A stretch of 64,000 bases of DNA from Deminuibacter soli (GCF_003412455.1 NZ_QTJU01000002.1:558001-622000), one strand, 5' to 3'. Shown: positions 25,878-32,986, counted from the stretch's first letter. Program-made: numbers and translations. Notes: generated from the sequence alone by a model not told the origin.

Positions 25878-25959
25878 CCTTCCCTTCGCAGGAATTACCC
25901 TGTTCAGGTTCAACGGGTGTAATCTCAGCCTCCGTTTTACGGGAAGCACCCCGAGGAAA
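25878..25959 (-). promoter_or_regulatory. TPP riboswitch (THI element)
   Basis: Read on the minus strand, all conserved THI-box blocks are present in order. They are CGGGGTGC (25953-25946), CTGAGATTACACCCG in the middle (about 25927-25913), GAACCTGA, then a GGGTAATTCC stretch and the closing GCGAAGGGA (25889-25881). The outer helix CCT/AGG closes the aptamer. About 80 nt separate it from the receptor start codon. No strong terminator hairpin with a T-run lies between. A segment ATTGTC just below the aptamer could pair with GACAAT overlapping the start codon, so control may be translational (inference). Confidence 0.95.
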
Positions 25960-26177
25960 TAGAAAAACCGATGGTTGAATGGAGTAATGGTTTTATGGTT
26001 AAAAGCCATTGAGCCATCGAACAAATTAACTATTGCCGGTTAGAAATATTCAGTCCGGCGTGCCTGGCCAGGCAGTATTGTTCAGATCGGTTATTTTGCA
26101 AAGTAAACGCAGAAATTTTAGAATAACTGTAACATTTTTAACAAAACGCCGTTTCACCAACACAAACAGTAGAATGT
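25960..26177. other. Spacer upstream of the TPP riboswitch and of the GIN-domain gene
   Basis: The stretch 25968-26032 is another patch of ATGGTTGA / CCATTGAG words. The rest should hold divergent promoters: the minus-strand one for the receptor and the plus-strand one for the GIN-domain gene. Only partial -7 boxes (TATTTTG, TAATTTG) were seen. Confidence 0.4.
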
Positions 26178-26900
26178 ATGAAACAAATAATGCTGCTTTT
26201 GAGCTGCTTTTTTTTACTGACAGGTTCATTTGTTAAGGCCCAGAATGTAGTGTACGATGCCAATGCAGAAGTACGCAAAGTGGGCGATTTTAATGGGGTG
26301 GAGGTATCGGGCGGCATCAGCCTGTATTTGTCGCAGGGCAACCAGCAGGCGGTGGCGGTAAGCGCGAGTGAAGAAAAGTATATCAGCCGTATAAAAACCG
26401 AAGTACGCGGCGGGGTGCTGAAAATTTTTATAGAACCGGGCGCATGGAACAGCTGGAACTGGGGCAACAAGAAAATAAAAGCCTATGTTACGGTAACTGC
26501 ATTGAAGAGTTTGCATGCAGGTGGCGCTTCATCGATAAAAGTAACAGGCGATCTGCATTCAGACGACCTGGATGTAGATGTATCGGGTTCCAGCTCATTG
26601 CAGGCTGCCATCCAGGGCAAAAACCTGAAAATAGATATCAGCGGGGCATCGGCTGCCAACCTGAGCGGCTTGGTTGAAACCATGAAGCTGGAGGTATCCG
26701 GCGCCAGTTCGCTGAAAGCTATCGACCTTATTACAGTAAGTTGCAAAGCAGAAGTTTCAGGTGCATCGGTGGCAAATATTACGGTGAACAAAGAACTTGA
26801 TGCAGAGGCAAGCGGTGCCAGCAGCATCGGCTATCACGGTGATGCGGTAATAAAAAGAGTGGATGTAAGCGGTGCTTCTTCCATTAAGAAAAAAGATTAA
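26178..26900 (+). CDS. Secreted GIN-domain (DUF2807) beta-solenoid protein
   Basis: A 240-aa exported protein with signal peptide (about residues 1-21, ending FVKAQ). From about residue 33 it is the head-GIN domain, with FNGVEVSGGISLYLSQG near the start. A run of short VSGASSxxA-type repeats follows (VSGSSSLQA, ISGASAANL, VSGASSLKA, VSGASVANI, ASGASSIGY, VSGASSIKK). These describe a right-handed parallel beta-helix with ladders of Ser/Ala. The family is abundant in Bacteroidota; its role is not established, though surface adhesion is often proposed. It is monocistronic, with a terminator 12 nt after the stop. Confidence 0.9.
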   Translation: MKQIMLLLSCFFLLTGSFVKAQNVVYDANAEVRKVGDFNGVEVSGGISLYLSQGNQQAVAVSASEEKYISRIKTEVRGGVLKIFIEPGAWNSWNWGNKKIKAYVTVTALKSLHAGGASSIKVTGDLHSDDLDVDVSGSSSLQAAIQGKNLKIDISGASAANLSGLVETMKLEVSGASSLKAIDLITVSCKAEVSGASVANITVNKELDAEASGASSIGYHGDAVIKRVDVSGASSIKKKD

Positions 26901-26911
26901 CAGAATACAAT

Positions 26912-26948
26912 ACAGCTGCGGGTTTCAGGCCCGCAGCTGTTTATTTTT
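26912..26948 (+). terminator. Terminator of the GIN-domain gene
   Basis: An 11-bp perfect stem, ACAGCTGCGGG (26912-26922) with CCCGCAGCTGT (26930-26940), followed by TTATTTTT. Confidence 0.92.
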
Positions 26949-27002
26949 CAAGGTGTTGTAAGGGTAGTTTGAAAAAGTTTTTTTCGTTTTTTCTTAAAAA
27001 TA

Positions 27003-27034
27003 TTTGGAGCGTGTAGTATACATCCCTACTTTTG
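27003..27034 (+). promoter_or_regulatory. Promoter of the initiator tRNA gene
   Basis: TTTG (27003-27006) and TACTTTTG (27027-27034) are separated by 20 nt, a perfect consensus pair. The predicted transcript begins near 27041, about 8 nt before the mature tRNA. Confidence 0.85.
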
Positions 27035-27048
27035 CACTCCAATCAAAT

Positions 27049-27120
<72 letters not shown>

Positions 27121-27130
27121 CTAAAAAAAG

Positions 27131-27158
27131 AAAGGCCTCTCCGGGGCCTTAATTTTTT
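27131..27158 (+). terminator. Terminator after tRNA-fMet
   Basis: AAGGCC (27132-27137) pairs with GGCCTT (27145-27150), followed by AATTTTTT. The T-run abuts the ATG of the GIY-YIG ORF at 27159. Confidence 0.8.
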
Positions 27159-27407
27159 ATGTTTATAGTGTATGTATTATACTCTGAACGGTTTGACAAG
27201 ATATACATCGGCTATACATCCAATTTGCCTGAACGTTTGCGTTCGCACAATGAGTTAGGCAAAAAAGGGTGGACAATCCGATATAGACCGTGGCTGTTAA
27301 TTCATACAGAGACTTTTGAAACTAAACAGGAAGCTCTTTCGAGGGAAAAGGAACTTAAGAATGCGAAATGGCGTGCATGGATAAGAGACGCATTAATACC
27401 GCGTTAA
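27159..27407 (+). CDS. Small GIY-YIG endonuclease-domain protein
   Basis: An 82-aa protein that is just one GIY-YIG nuclease domain, like the YhbQ/UPF0213 group. The strands VYVLYSERFDKIYIGYTSN carry the (V)YV...YIG pair. An LPERLRSHN helix has the conserved arginine and histidine, and the family EALSREKELKNAKWRAWI follows, with the catalytic glutamate. The ATG lies at the very end of the tRNA terminator T-run, so the source of transcription is unclear: read-through of the tRNA terminator would be needed. It lies between att copies 1 and 2, so it may have arrived as its own integration unit. Domain assignment is firm, the biological role is not. Confidence 0.85.
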   Translation: MFIVYVLYSERFDKIYIGYTSNLPERLRSHNELGKKGWTIRYRPWLLIHTETFETKQEALSREKELKNAKWRAWIRDALIPR

Positions 27408-27414
27408 CCATGCA

Positions 27415-27468
27415 GTCGGGCTCATATCCGCCACGGGCGGACGGAGGTTCGATCCCTCCCTTCGCAAC
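27415..27468 (+). pseudogene. Partial tRNA-Met 3' half with altered variable region (att copy 2)
   Basis: GTCGGGCTCATA of the anticodon arm (27415-27426) and the whole T arm and acceptor 3' strand (27442-27468) match the tRNA at 27049. The 3' anticodon strand and variable region are replaced by a small palindrome, TCCGCC-ACG-GGCGGA (27427-27441). No 5' half exists, so it is not a functional tRNA. It contains the second 21-nt att copy (27448-27468). Confidence 0.8.
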
Positions 27469-27523
27469 TAAAAAGGCTGAAAGCCTTATCAGGTCTAAGT
27501 TTACGCAGGCGCTTCCCTTAACT

Positions 27524-27542
27524 GGGAATAAAAGTGGGAATA
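27524..27542 (+). repeat. Left copy of a 19-nt GTGGGAATA-containing element
   Basis: GGGAATAAAAGTGGGAATA contains two GGGAATA heptamers. It recurs with one change at 30154-30172, near the opposite end of the island. Position and direct-repeat form suggest integrase arm-type binding sites (inference). Confidence 0.6.
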
Positions 27543-27561
27543 ACTTTTAAAGCGCAATACG

Positions 27562-27705
27562 ATGACCGAAACAAATTACACTATACCACATATCATGCGG
27601 TGCGCCGATGGTAAGTGGTATATTTTTTTTGAGTACTACCATGACAGGAAAATGGTGCCTGTCAAACGCTCCGAACAACTTAATCGCATATCGGAGTGCA
27701 GCTGA
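27562..27705 (+). pseudogene. Truncated tyrosine-recombinase integrase (N-terminal arm-binding part only)
   Basis: A 47-codon frame starting MTETNYTIPHIMRCADGKWY and continuing IFFEYYHDRKMV, ending after LNRISE with a TGA. The pattern KWY-x-F/Y-F-x-Y-x-H/R followed by an LNRI motif matches the N-terminal beta-sheet region of Bacteroidota phage-type integrases. The SAM-like and catalytic domains, including the R-H-R-Y residues, are absent, and unrelated sequence follows. It begins about 95 nt downstream of att copy 2, the usual place for the integrase of a tRNA-targeting element. Confidence 0.65.
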
Positions 27706-27845
27706 TAGAACCAGAAGATCCTTTTACTCTGTTCAATAGTGGATATATTCTGATTGTCCATACCAAAATATTCTTATAGATAGTCTGGTGCTTGCAGCTA
27801 TCCACATCGAAATTGCTTATTAAGCACTTGGTCACCCCAGACCGC

Positions 27846-28493
27846 CTATTCCAAGACAACAAACGGGTAATGATATGGATTAGGCAAGAAAAGATATTCG
27901 TAAATCGAGTAACTTTTTCGATCTGCATCGTACTCTTCCTTAAAAGGAATACCTCCGGTCACTTGATAATTAAACAGAATATTGTGCGGCACAAAGGTGT
28001 GATTGGGGAAATGCCTAATTACTATATCATGTACATCGGAGATTATCTGTTTTATTTGTAAACTATCGGTAGACTTATTAAAAAGGAAAAACGTATGATG
28101 CGGGCGGCTAGGACTGTTGTATTTTGTATAAATGTGGTCATCCTCTATGTAGATCGTGAAATAGTCTACAAGCAAAGAGATGTTTAGAACTAAGGTAGTC
28201 GTAGTCGTGACGCCGTTTTGATTGAGTGATGATAGTGTGAGATTGAGTATGTAGCAAGGGAATTGATAGTATGCCCGATCAATCAACTCATAGGAGCGAT
28301 GCAAATTGTTCACCTCAGCAAACAGGTGTTCCCATGCGCCCTCAATATGTTCGATTTGTTCTTTTATTTTTTTGGCTGTCAGGTCGGAAATGCGTTCATA
28401 GCCAGGATAATTATTGGCGTAATGCGGTGCGCCAATTGGATAAAAGTTGTGTATTTTTTCTAACAGAAGGATAACAATCGCCGGAACTGGCAT
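27846..28493 (-). CDS. Unrecognised 215-aa protein of the tRNA island
   Basis: I do not recognise this protein. It has no signal peptide or clear membrane helix. It contains an early hydrophobic stretch (VPAIVILLLEKIHNFYP), a helical segment LTAKKIKEQIEHIEGAWEHLF, and many Tyr, His and Asn residues in the second half. The ATG at 28493 is chosen because the upstream GTG (28532) sits in the loop of a 15-bp hairpin. It follows the lipoprotein gene on the same strand with 69 nt between, so the two probably share a transcript. Its AT-richness and isolation from core genes fit acquired cargo. Confidence 0.6.
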   Translation of the reverse strand: MPVPAIVILLLEKIHNFYPIGAPHYANNYPGYERISDLTAKKIKEQIEHIEGAWEHLFAEVNNLHRSYELIDRAYYQFPCYILNLTLSSLNQNGVTTTTTLVLNISLLVDYFTIYIEDDHIYTKYNSPSRPHHTFFLFNKSTDSLQIKQIISDVHDIVIRHFPNHTFVPHNILFNYQVTGGIPFKEEYDADRKSYSIYEYLFLPNPYHYPFVVLE

Positions 28494-28510
28494 AAGATCG
28501 GTTTTATTTG

Positions 28511-28546
28511 GGGCAAATTTATAGGCGTGCACCTATAAATTTGCCC
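28511..28546 (-). other. Perfect 15-bp inverted repeat between the two island cargo genes
   Basis: GGGCAAATTTATAGG (28511-28525) and CCTATAAATTTGCCC (28532-28546) are exact reverse complements around a 6-nt centre CGTGCA. It lies 16 nt after the lipoprotein stop and 17 nt before the chosen ATG of the next gene. There is no T-run in either direction, so a simple terminator is unlikely. It may stabilise the upstream message, tune expression of the second gene, or bind a protein as DNA. Confidence 0.8.
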
Positions 28547-28562
28547 TGGAGGTTTTAAAAGT

Positions 28563-29813
28563 TTACATTGACGTCGGGGGAGCTCCATCACAGAGTTTGG
28601 CTACAGAGAATGGTATGTTTCCCGCACAGGCACTTGATTGAAATGCAGATCCAGCTGGTAGATTTTGCAGGATTAGCCTTTTCATCGTTGGCCTAGGATC
28701 CTGAAATGGCTGTAGAAGCCCTTCGGAATACATGCCAGCGATCGATCCTGCTGCGTCATTCCAGGCTTTATTGAAAATGTCTGAAAGCTGATGGTTTTGA
28801 TTAGATATGCTTTTTGGAATAGTCAAGCATGAGATTTCCCAACGAATTTCTGACCATGCTGTGTTATCATCCCTTATCCAAATTACATACAGGTTGGTAA
28901 TCTCAACAGTCATACCGTTTGTTCCATTATCTACGAAATTATAAGGACCGCACAGGTGTTTACCTGGTCTCCCGGCAGCATCGGTTGTGGGCTCTGCTGT
29001 TGTGGGCGGCGTATAGCCAGCAATTGGAAATGGTGGCGTATCTGTTCCCCAATTATTATTTTCTTCCTCTCCAACACCAGTCCAACAGACACTAATACTT
29101 TGTGTTTGGGGCTGATATAAGGCCACAAAACCTGTTTCCATTGTGCCTGTTACCGTGATAATATAATAGGTTGAAGTAAATGTAGTACAGTCTGGTAGGT
29201 GCATTCCAGGCGTGGATGCAGTACCGGTATTTACGATATCGACCGCTTCCTTGTGCTTATCATTGATGAATTTATATGACTGCTGCAAATTCCCGTTAAG
29301 ATCGAATTGCATTTCGATCCCAACAACTCCATCATCCTTTTTGCAAAATGAAATGTTGGGAAGTGTCTTTAGCTGCTCTTTACTTTTGACCCCTAGAAGA
29401 ACGGACTCTACGATACGTGCAACCACGTCTCCGCTACCATTTTTTTTAAAGAACGTTAGTGAAAAAGTCGACGGAGACGTTAAGTTGTCTTTTGTTAATA
29501 GGTAGCGAGTTTCGCTGGAAAGCGTGTTAGAAAACTTTAGTGGTACTTCAATTACTACACCACTATCGCTAAATAGCTGTCTATAGTATTTCCAGTCTAT
29601 GATAGCTGTACTAATTATATTGCCGTTTATTCCAAACACTTTCAGCGTGTCTGACTTGTAATTGCTTTCTCGTAATTTAAGTTTTGCGTCATCAAGGGTT
29701 AAGTAAACCTTACCAGGTTCCTGTGGCTTTTTCTGCGTCGAATTTTTGCGGCAATTAATAAGAGTAATTACAATGCAGCCTAACAGTAGGTATAGCAACA
29801 ATGTTCTTTTCAT
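28563..29813 (-). CDS. Unrecognised 416-aa lipoprotein of the tRNA island
   Basis: The N-terminus is a lipoprotein signal: MKRTLLLYLLLGCIVITLINC with the lipidated Cys at residue 21, followed by a Ser/Thr/Lys linker. The rest is soluble and likely extracytoplasmic. The first ~170 residues contain beta-rich segments. A Pro/Thr-rich stretch, PPFPIAGYTPPTTAEPTTD, lies around residues 262-280. The C-terminal third has NLYVIWIRDDNTAWSEIRW and several cysteines (CGPY, SCLT, SSACAG, LCDG) that could form disulfides. I do not recognise the family. It leads a two-gene unit with the soluble protein downstream. A surface or secreted effector with a partner is possible but unsupported. Confidence 0.65.
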   Translation of the reverse strand: MKRTLLLYLLLGCIVITLINCRKNSTQKKPQEPGKVYLTLDDAKLKLRESNYKSDTLKVFGINGNIISTAIIDWKYYRQLFSDSGVVIEVPLKFSNTLSSETRYLLTKDNLTSPSTFSLTFFKKNGSGDVVARIVESVLLGVKSKEQLKTLPNISFCKKDDGVVGIEMQFDLNGNLQQSYKFINDKHKEAVDIVNTGTASTPGMHLPDCTTFTSTYYIITVTGTMETGFVALYQPQTQSISVCWTGVGEEENNNWGTDTPPFPIAGYTPPTTAEPTTDAAGRPGKHLCGPYNFVDNGTNGMTVEITNLYVIWIRDDNTAWSEIRWEISCLTIPKSISNQNHQLSDIFNKAWNDAAGSIAGMYSEGLLQPFQDPRPTMKRLILQNLPAGSAFQSSACAGNIPFSVAKLCDGAPPTSM

Positions 29814-30258
29814 AAGCTGTTTATTTGCGACTAAGATAGAAACAATAGGGTATTTTTTTAATCGTTAAAACACCAATCCAAATACCGTCCTTTTCTCACC
29901 CAAATACAGGTTTTTGTGAATATCTGCCGTTTATAGATTTTTGAACGGGTTCCCGCATTCCACTGAGCTATAATTTGGTCGGAGACACAATCGTGGAAAA
30001 AGAAATTATTCCGTAACTAAAATAACAAAACCAGTACAAGAGCTGCCTTGCTGTTAAACATATTTCTGATCTTGTGTTCATGCACAAGCGCATTATAAAT
30101 CATGTTTTTTCTGCGAATCTGCTACGATAGCCATATATTTGCCGCCTGAAACCGGGAATAGAAGTGGGAATACAGCTATAAAATAGCTAATTTATAATTA
30201 TTTTTAGTTTGCGTAACTCATTGGTAAACAGCTTTTCTTTTTCGCGTTGGAGAATCTT
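29814..30258. other. Gene-free right part of the island
   Basis: About 445 AT-rich nt upstream of the lipoprotein gene. It should hold that gene's promoter on the minus strand; only a weak TATCTTAG box near 29835 was seen. It also holds the right copy of the GTGGGAATA element. No gene was found. A short tRNA-like D-arm resemblance near 29955 was considered and rejected. Confidence 0.4.
30154..30172 (+). repeat. Right copy of the 19-nt GTGGGAATA-containing element
   Basis: GGGAATAGAAGTGGGAATA differs from the left copy at 27524-27542 by one base and has the same orientation. It lies about 90 nt inside the right att copy. Confidence 0.6.
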
Positions 30259-30279
30259 TTCGATCCCTCCCTTCGCAAC
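30259..30279 (+). repeat. Attachment-site repeat 3 (attR)
   Basis: The 21-nt tRNA 3' end (TTCGATCCCTCCC plus TTCGCAAC) occurs here without any 5' tRNA sequence. It is followed by CGAAGAAAAG and a terminator hairpin that mirrors what should follow a tRNA gene. It marks the right end of the integrated DNA. Confidence 0.85.
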
Positions 30280-30288
30280 GAAGAAAAG

Positions 30289-30318
30289 AAAGCTCCTAAC
30301 GGGAGCTTTTGTTTTTTA
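30289..30318 (+). terminator. Probable ancestral tRNA-fMet terminator, displaced by the island
   Basis: AAAGCTCC (30289-30296) pairs with GGAGCTTT (30302-30309), followed by TGTTTTTT. It sits 10 nt after attR, the same relation as the terminator that follows the intact tRNA at 27131. Confidence 0.85.
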
Positions 30319-30376
30319 AAGCCATTAGTGTTTTCACGTATTCCGCGCGTTACGTGGGAAATGCTCAGATATGCGT

Positions 30377-30384
30377 TATTTTTG
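30377..30384 (+). promoter_or_regulatory. -7 box for era-der
   Basis: TATTTTTG fits TAnnTTTG. It is 62 nt before the era ATG. The -33 box is not clear. Confidence 0.5.
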
Positions 30385-30446
30385 CTGCCTGTTAAGGTTG
30401 CCCGGCGTCGAGAGCGATGCCGTTTTTATTTCAGAGAAACAATACA

Positions 30447-31319
30447 ATGAAAGCTGGTTTTGTAAACATATTCGGTAAGCCCAATGCGGGCAAAAGCACT
30501 TTGCTCAACGCTTTGCTGGGCGAAAAGCTGGCTATTGTATCCTCCAAGGTGCAAACTACCCGCCACCGTATCAAGGGCTTTTTAACAGAACCGGGCGAAT
30601 ACCAGGTTATCTTTTCCGACACACCGGGTATCATTGAACCCAAATACAAACTGCACGAACGCATGATGCAGGCTGTAAAAAGCGCACTGGAAGATGCTGA
30701 TCTTGCGCTGCTGCTCGCCGACATCAACGACAGCCTTGAAGAAAACAACGAACTTTTTACTGCACTTAAACTGAAAGTACCGGCTATTGTGGTGCTCAAT
30801 AAGGCTGACAAGGCTTCAAAGGGGCGTATTGCAGAGGCTGAAACGTTTTATGCAAAACAGCCTTACGCAAAAAAAGTACTCGTTATTTCAGCCTTAAAAT
30901 CGCAGCAGATAGATCTGCTCAAACAAACCATCATCGGTTTGCTGCCCGAGAATGATCCTTTTTACAGCGAAGATGATTTAACCGATTTGCCTACCAAGTT
31001 TTTTGTAGGTGAAATGGTGCGCGAAAAAATATACGAACTGCTGGGCGACGAAATTCCTTACCATGCCACTGTAATGGTGAATGAGTTCAAGGAAAAAGAA
31101 ACCCTTATTAAAATACAGGCCGATATAGTGGTGCAGCGTGAATCACAGAAAGCCATTCTTATCGGCGCCAAGGGCAGCATGATTAAACAGATCGGTTCCC
31201 TGGCACGTACAGACATCGAACAATTTTTACAACAGAAAGTATTTCTTGAACTGCACATCAAGGTAAGGCCCAAGTGGCGCGACAATGATCTGCACCTGAA
31301 AGAATACGGGTATTTCTAA
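30447..31319 (+). CDS. era: GTPase Era (16S rRNA/30S maturation)
   Basis: A 290-aa essential GTPase that binds the 3' end of 16S rRNA during small-subunit assembly. G1 is GKPNAGKST, G3 is DTPG and G4 is NKAD. The C-terminal KH domain includes ILIGAKGSMIKQIGSLAR and ends KVRPKWRDN. The ATG at 30447 begins MKAGFVNIFGKPNAGKS, directly before G1; the upstream start adds ten unrelated residues. It is followed 90 nt later by der, so two ribosome-assembly GTPases are adjacent and likely co-transcribed. Confidence 0.97.
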   Translation: MKAGFVNIFGKPNAGKSTLLNALLGEKLAIVSSKVQTTRHRIKGFLTEPGEYQVIFSDTPGIIEPKYKLHERMMQAVKSALEDADLALLLADINDSLEENNELFTALKLKVPAIVVLNKADKASKGRIAEAETFYAKQPYAKKVLVISALKSQQIDLLKQTIIGLLPENDPFYSEDDLTDLPTKFFVGEMVREKIYELLGDEIPYHATVMVNEFKEKETLIKIQADIVVQRESQKAILIGAKGSMIKQIGSLARTDIEQFLQQKVFLELHIKVRPKWRDNDLHLKEYGYF

Positions 31320-31409
31320 CAGCAATGCAGCAGGCTGCAGCACATGCACCTGCCGCGCGATATAAACCGGGTGAAATCCTGTGTTTCATTCCATTCAAAA
31401 GAAAGTGTT

Positions 31410-32723
31410 ATGAGTTTTACTGTAGCCATTGTAGGCAGACCCAATGTGGGCAAAAGCACATTTTTTAACCGTATGCTCGAAACGCGCAAGGCCATCGTTG
31501 ACGACGAAAGCGGCGTTACGCGCGACAGGCAGTATGGTGTGGCCGACTGGTGCGGTAAAAACTTCAACGTGATTGATACAGGCGGTTTTGTGCCCGATAC
31601 GGCCGATGTGTTTGAAACAGAGATCAGGAAACAGGTGCGTATTGCCATTGATGAAGCCGATGCGCTGATATTTATGACCGATGCGGCTACCGGCATTACT
31701 GACCTCGACGATTCGATGGCCGACCTGCTGCGCAGAACCACCAAACCTGTTTTCCTGGTGGTGAACAAAGTAGACAATGGCGACAGGCTGCTGGAAGCCA
31801 CCGAGTTTTACAGCCTGGGTTTTGACAGGGTATTTTTCATCAGCAGCATGAGCGGCAGCGGCACCGGCGAATTGCTTGATGCCATTACCGAGCTTATCTC
31901 CGAAGACCAATCCGGCGAAGTACTCAGAACCGATGCGCTGCCTAAGTTTGCCATCATCGGTCAGCCCAACGTGGGCAAATCATCCCTGCTGAATGCGCTG
32001 GTAGGGCAGGAGCGTACCATTGTAAGCGATATTGCCGGCACCACGCGCGATACCATTCACACGCACTACAACATGTTCCAGAAAGAGTTTGTGCTGATTG
32101 ATACGGCAGGCATCCGTAAAAAAAGCAAGGAGAAAGACGACCTGGAATTTTACTCTATCATCCGCGCCATCAAAGCCATGGATGAGGCAGATGTTTGTAT
32201 GCTGGTACTCGATGCCGAAAAAGGCATTACTGCACAGGATATCAGCATTTACTCACTTGCAGCCCGCAAGGGTAAGGGGCTGGTGGTGCTGGTAAACAAA
32301 TGGGACCTGGTTGAAAAAGAAACCAATACTGCCCGCGACTACGAAAAAATGCTGAAACAGCGCCTTGCGCCGTTCAACGATATTCCCATTATTTTTATCT
32401 CTGCGAAAGACAAGACCCGTATTTTCAAAGGCATTGAAAAAGCACTGGAAGTATATGAAAACAGGCAGCGCAAAATACCAACCAGCGAGCTGAATGAAGT
32501 GATGCTGAAAGCGATTGAATCGTATCATGCGCCGGTTGTGCGTGGCCACTCCATCAAAATCAAATACGTAACCCAGCTGCCTACACAGGTAACGGCCTTT
32601 GCGTTTTTCTGTAATTTCCCTGATGATATTAAGATGCCTTACCGCAACTATCTCGAAAACCAGTTGCGTACGCATTTCAATTTCAGCGGTGTGCCGGTAC
32701 GTATTTTTTTCAGGAAAAAATAA
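31410..32723 (+). CDS. der: GTPase Der/EngA (50S assembly), double G domain
   Basis: A 437-aa protein with two tandem GTPase domains and a C-terminal KH-like domain. Domain 1 shows GRPNVGKST, DTGG and NKVD. Domain 2 shows GQPNVGKSS, DTAG and NKWD. The last ~110 residues start near RKIPTSELNEVMLKAIE and end with the basic PVRIFFRKK. Der assists 50S subunit assembly in the cytosol. The ATG at 31410 is preferred over an in-frame start 66 nt upstream because MSFTVAIVGRPNVGKS is the canonical N-terminus. The next gene, a small lipoprotein, starts 15 nt after the stop. Confidence 0.97.
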   Translation: MSFTVAIVGRPNVGKSTFFNRMLETRKAIVDDESGVTRDRQYGVADWCGKNFNVIDTGGFVPDTADVFETEIRKQVRIAIDEADALIFMTDAATGITDLDDSMADLLRRTTKPVFLVVNKVDNGDRLLEATEFYSLGFDRVFFISSMSGSGTGELLDAITELISEDQSGEVLRTDALPKFAIIGQPNVGKSSLLNALVGQERTIVSDIAGTTRDTIHTHYNMFQKEFVLIDTAGIRKKSKEKDDLEFYSIIRAIKAMDEADVCMLVLDAEKGITAQDISIYSLAARKGKGLVVLVNKWDLVEKETNTARDYEKMLKQRLAPFNDIPIIFISAKDKTRIFKGIEKALEVYENRQRKIPTSELNEVMLKAIESYHAPVVRGHSIKIKYVTQLPTQVTAFAFFCNFPDDIKMPYRNYLENQLRTHFNFSGVPVRIFFRKK

Positions 32724-32738
32724 ACCCAGATAAACTTG

Positions 32739-32966
32739 ATGAAACAGCTTTTAACAGCAACTGCTATAACCCTTGTGCTCGCAGCCTGCAGCAATGGTGC
32801 CAATAAAGCCAATACTGCTGATTCTGCCACGACAGACAGAAAAGTAGCCGCAGCCGATACTGTAAAAACTCCGGACAGCAGCGCCGCCATGCAGCCTACT
32901 GCACGCAAAATGTTGGACACGGTGAATACGAACCTGAGCGCAGTACCGATGGATTCGGTGAAATAG
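32739..32966 (+). CDS. Small Ser/Thr/Ala-rich lipoprotein
   Basis: A 75-aa protein with a lipoprotein signal (MKQLLTATAITLVLAACSNG; lipidated Cys at residue 17). A polar, probably disordered chain rich in Ala, Thr, Asp and Lys follows. It starts 15 nt after der and is likely on the same transcript. No family is recognised. Proteins like this are often envelope spacers or cleaved peptides. Confidence 0.7.
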   Translation: MKQLLTATAITLVLAACSNGANKANTADSATTDRKVAAADTVKTPDSSAAMQPTARKMLDTVNTNLSAVPMDSVK

Positions 32967-32986
32967 TGAGTGGGAGCGTGTGCTTG

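Noticed and set aside
27680-27928. 82-residue minus-strand frame beside the integrase remnant
   Set aside because: No start context, no recognisable domain, overlaps the end of the 215-aa cargo gene; probably chance.
28493-28532. GTG start for the 215-aa cargo protein inside the hairpin loop
   Set aside because: Initiation within a 15-bp perfect hairpin is unlikely; the ATG at 28493 lies just after it.
29941-29986. tRNA-like D-arm (TAGCTCAGTGG on the minus strand) in the right part of the island
   Set aside because: Only a D-arm-like stretch with no acceptor, anticodon or T arm that pairs. At most a decayed fragment.
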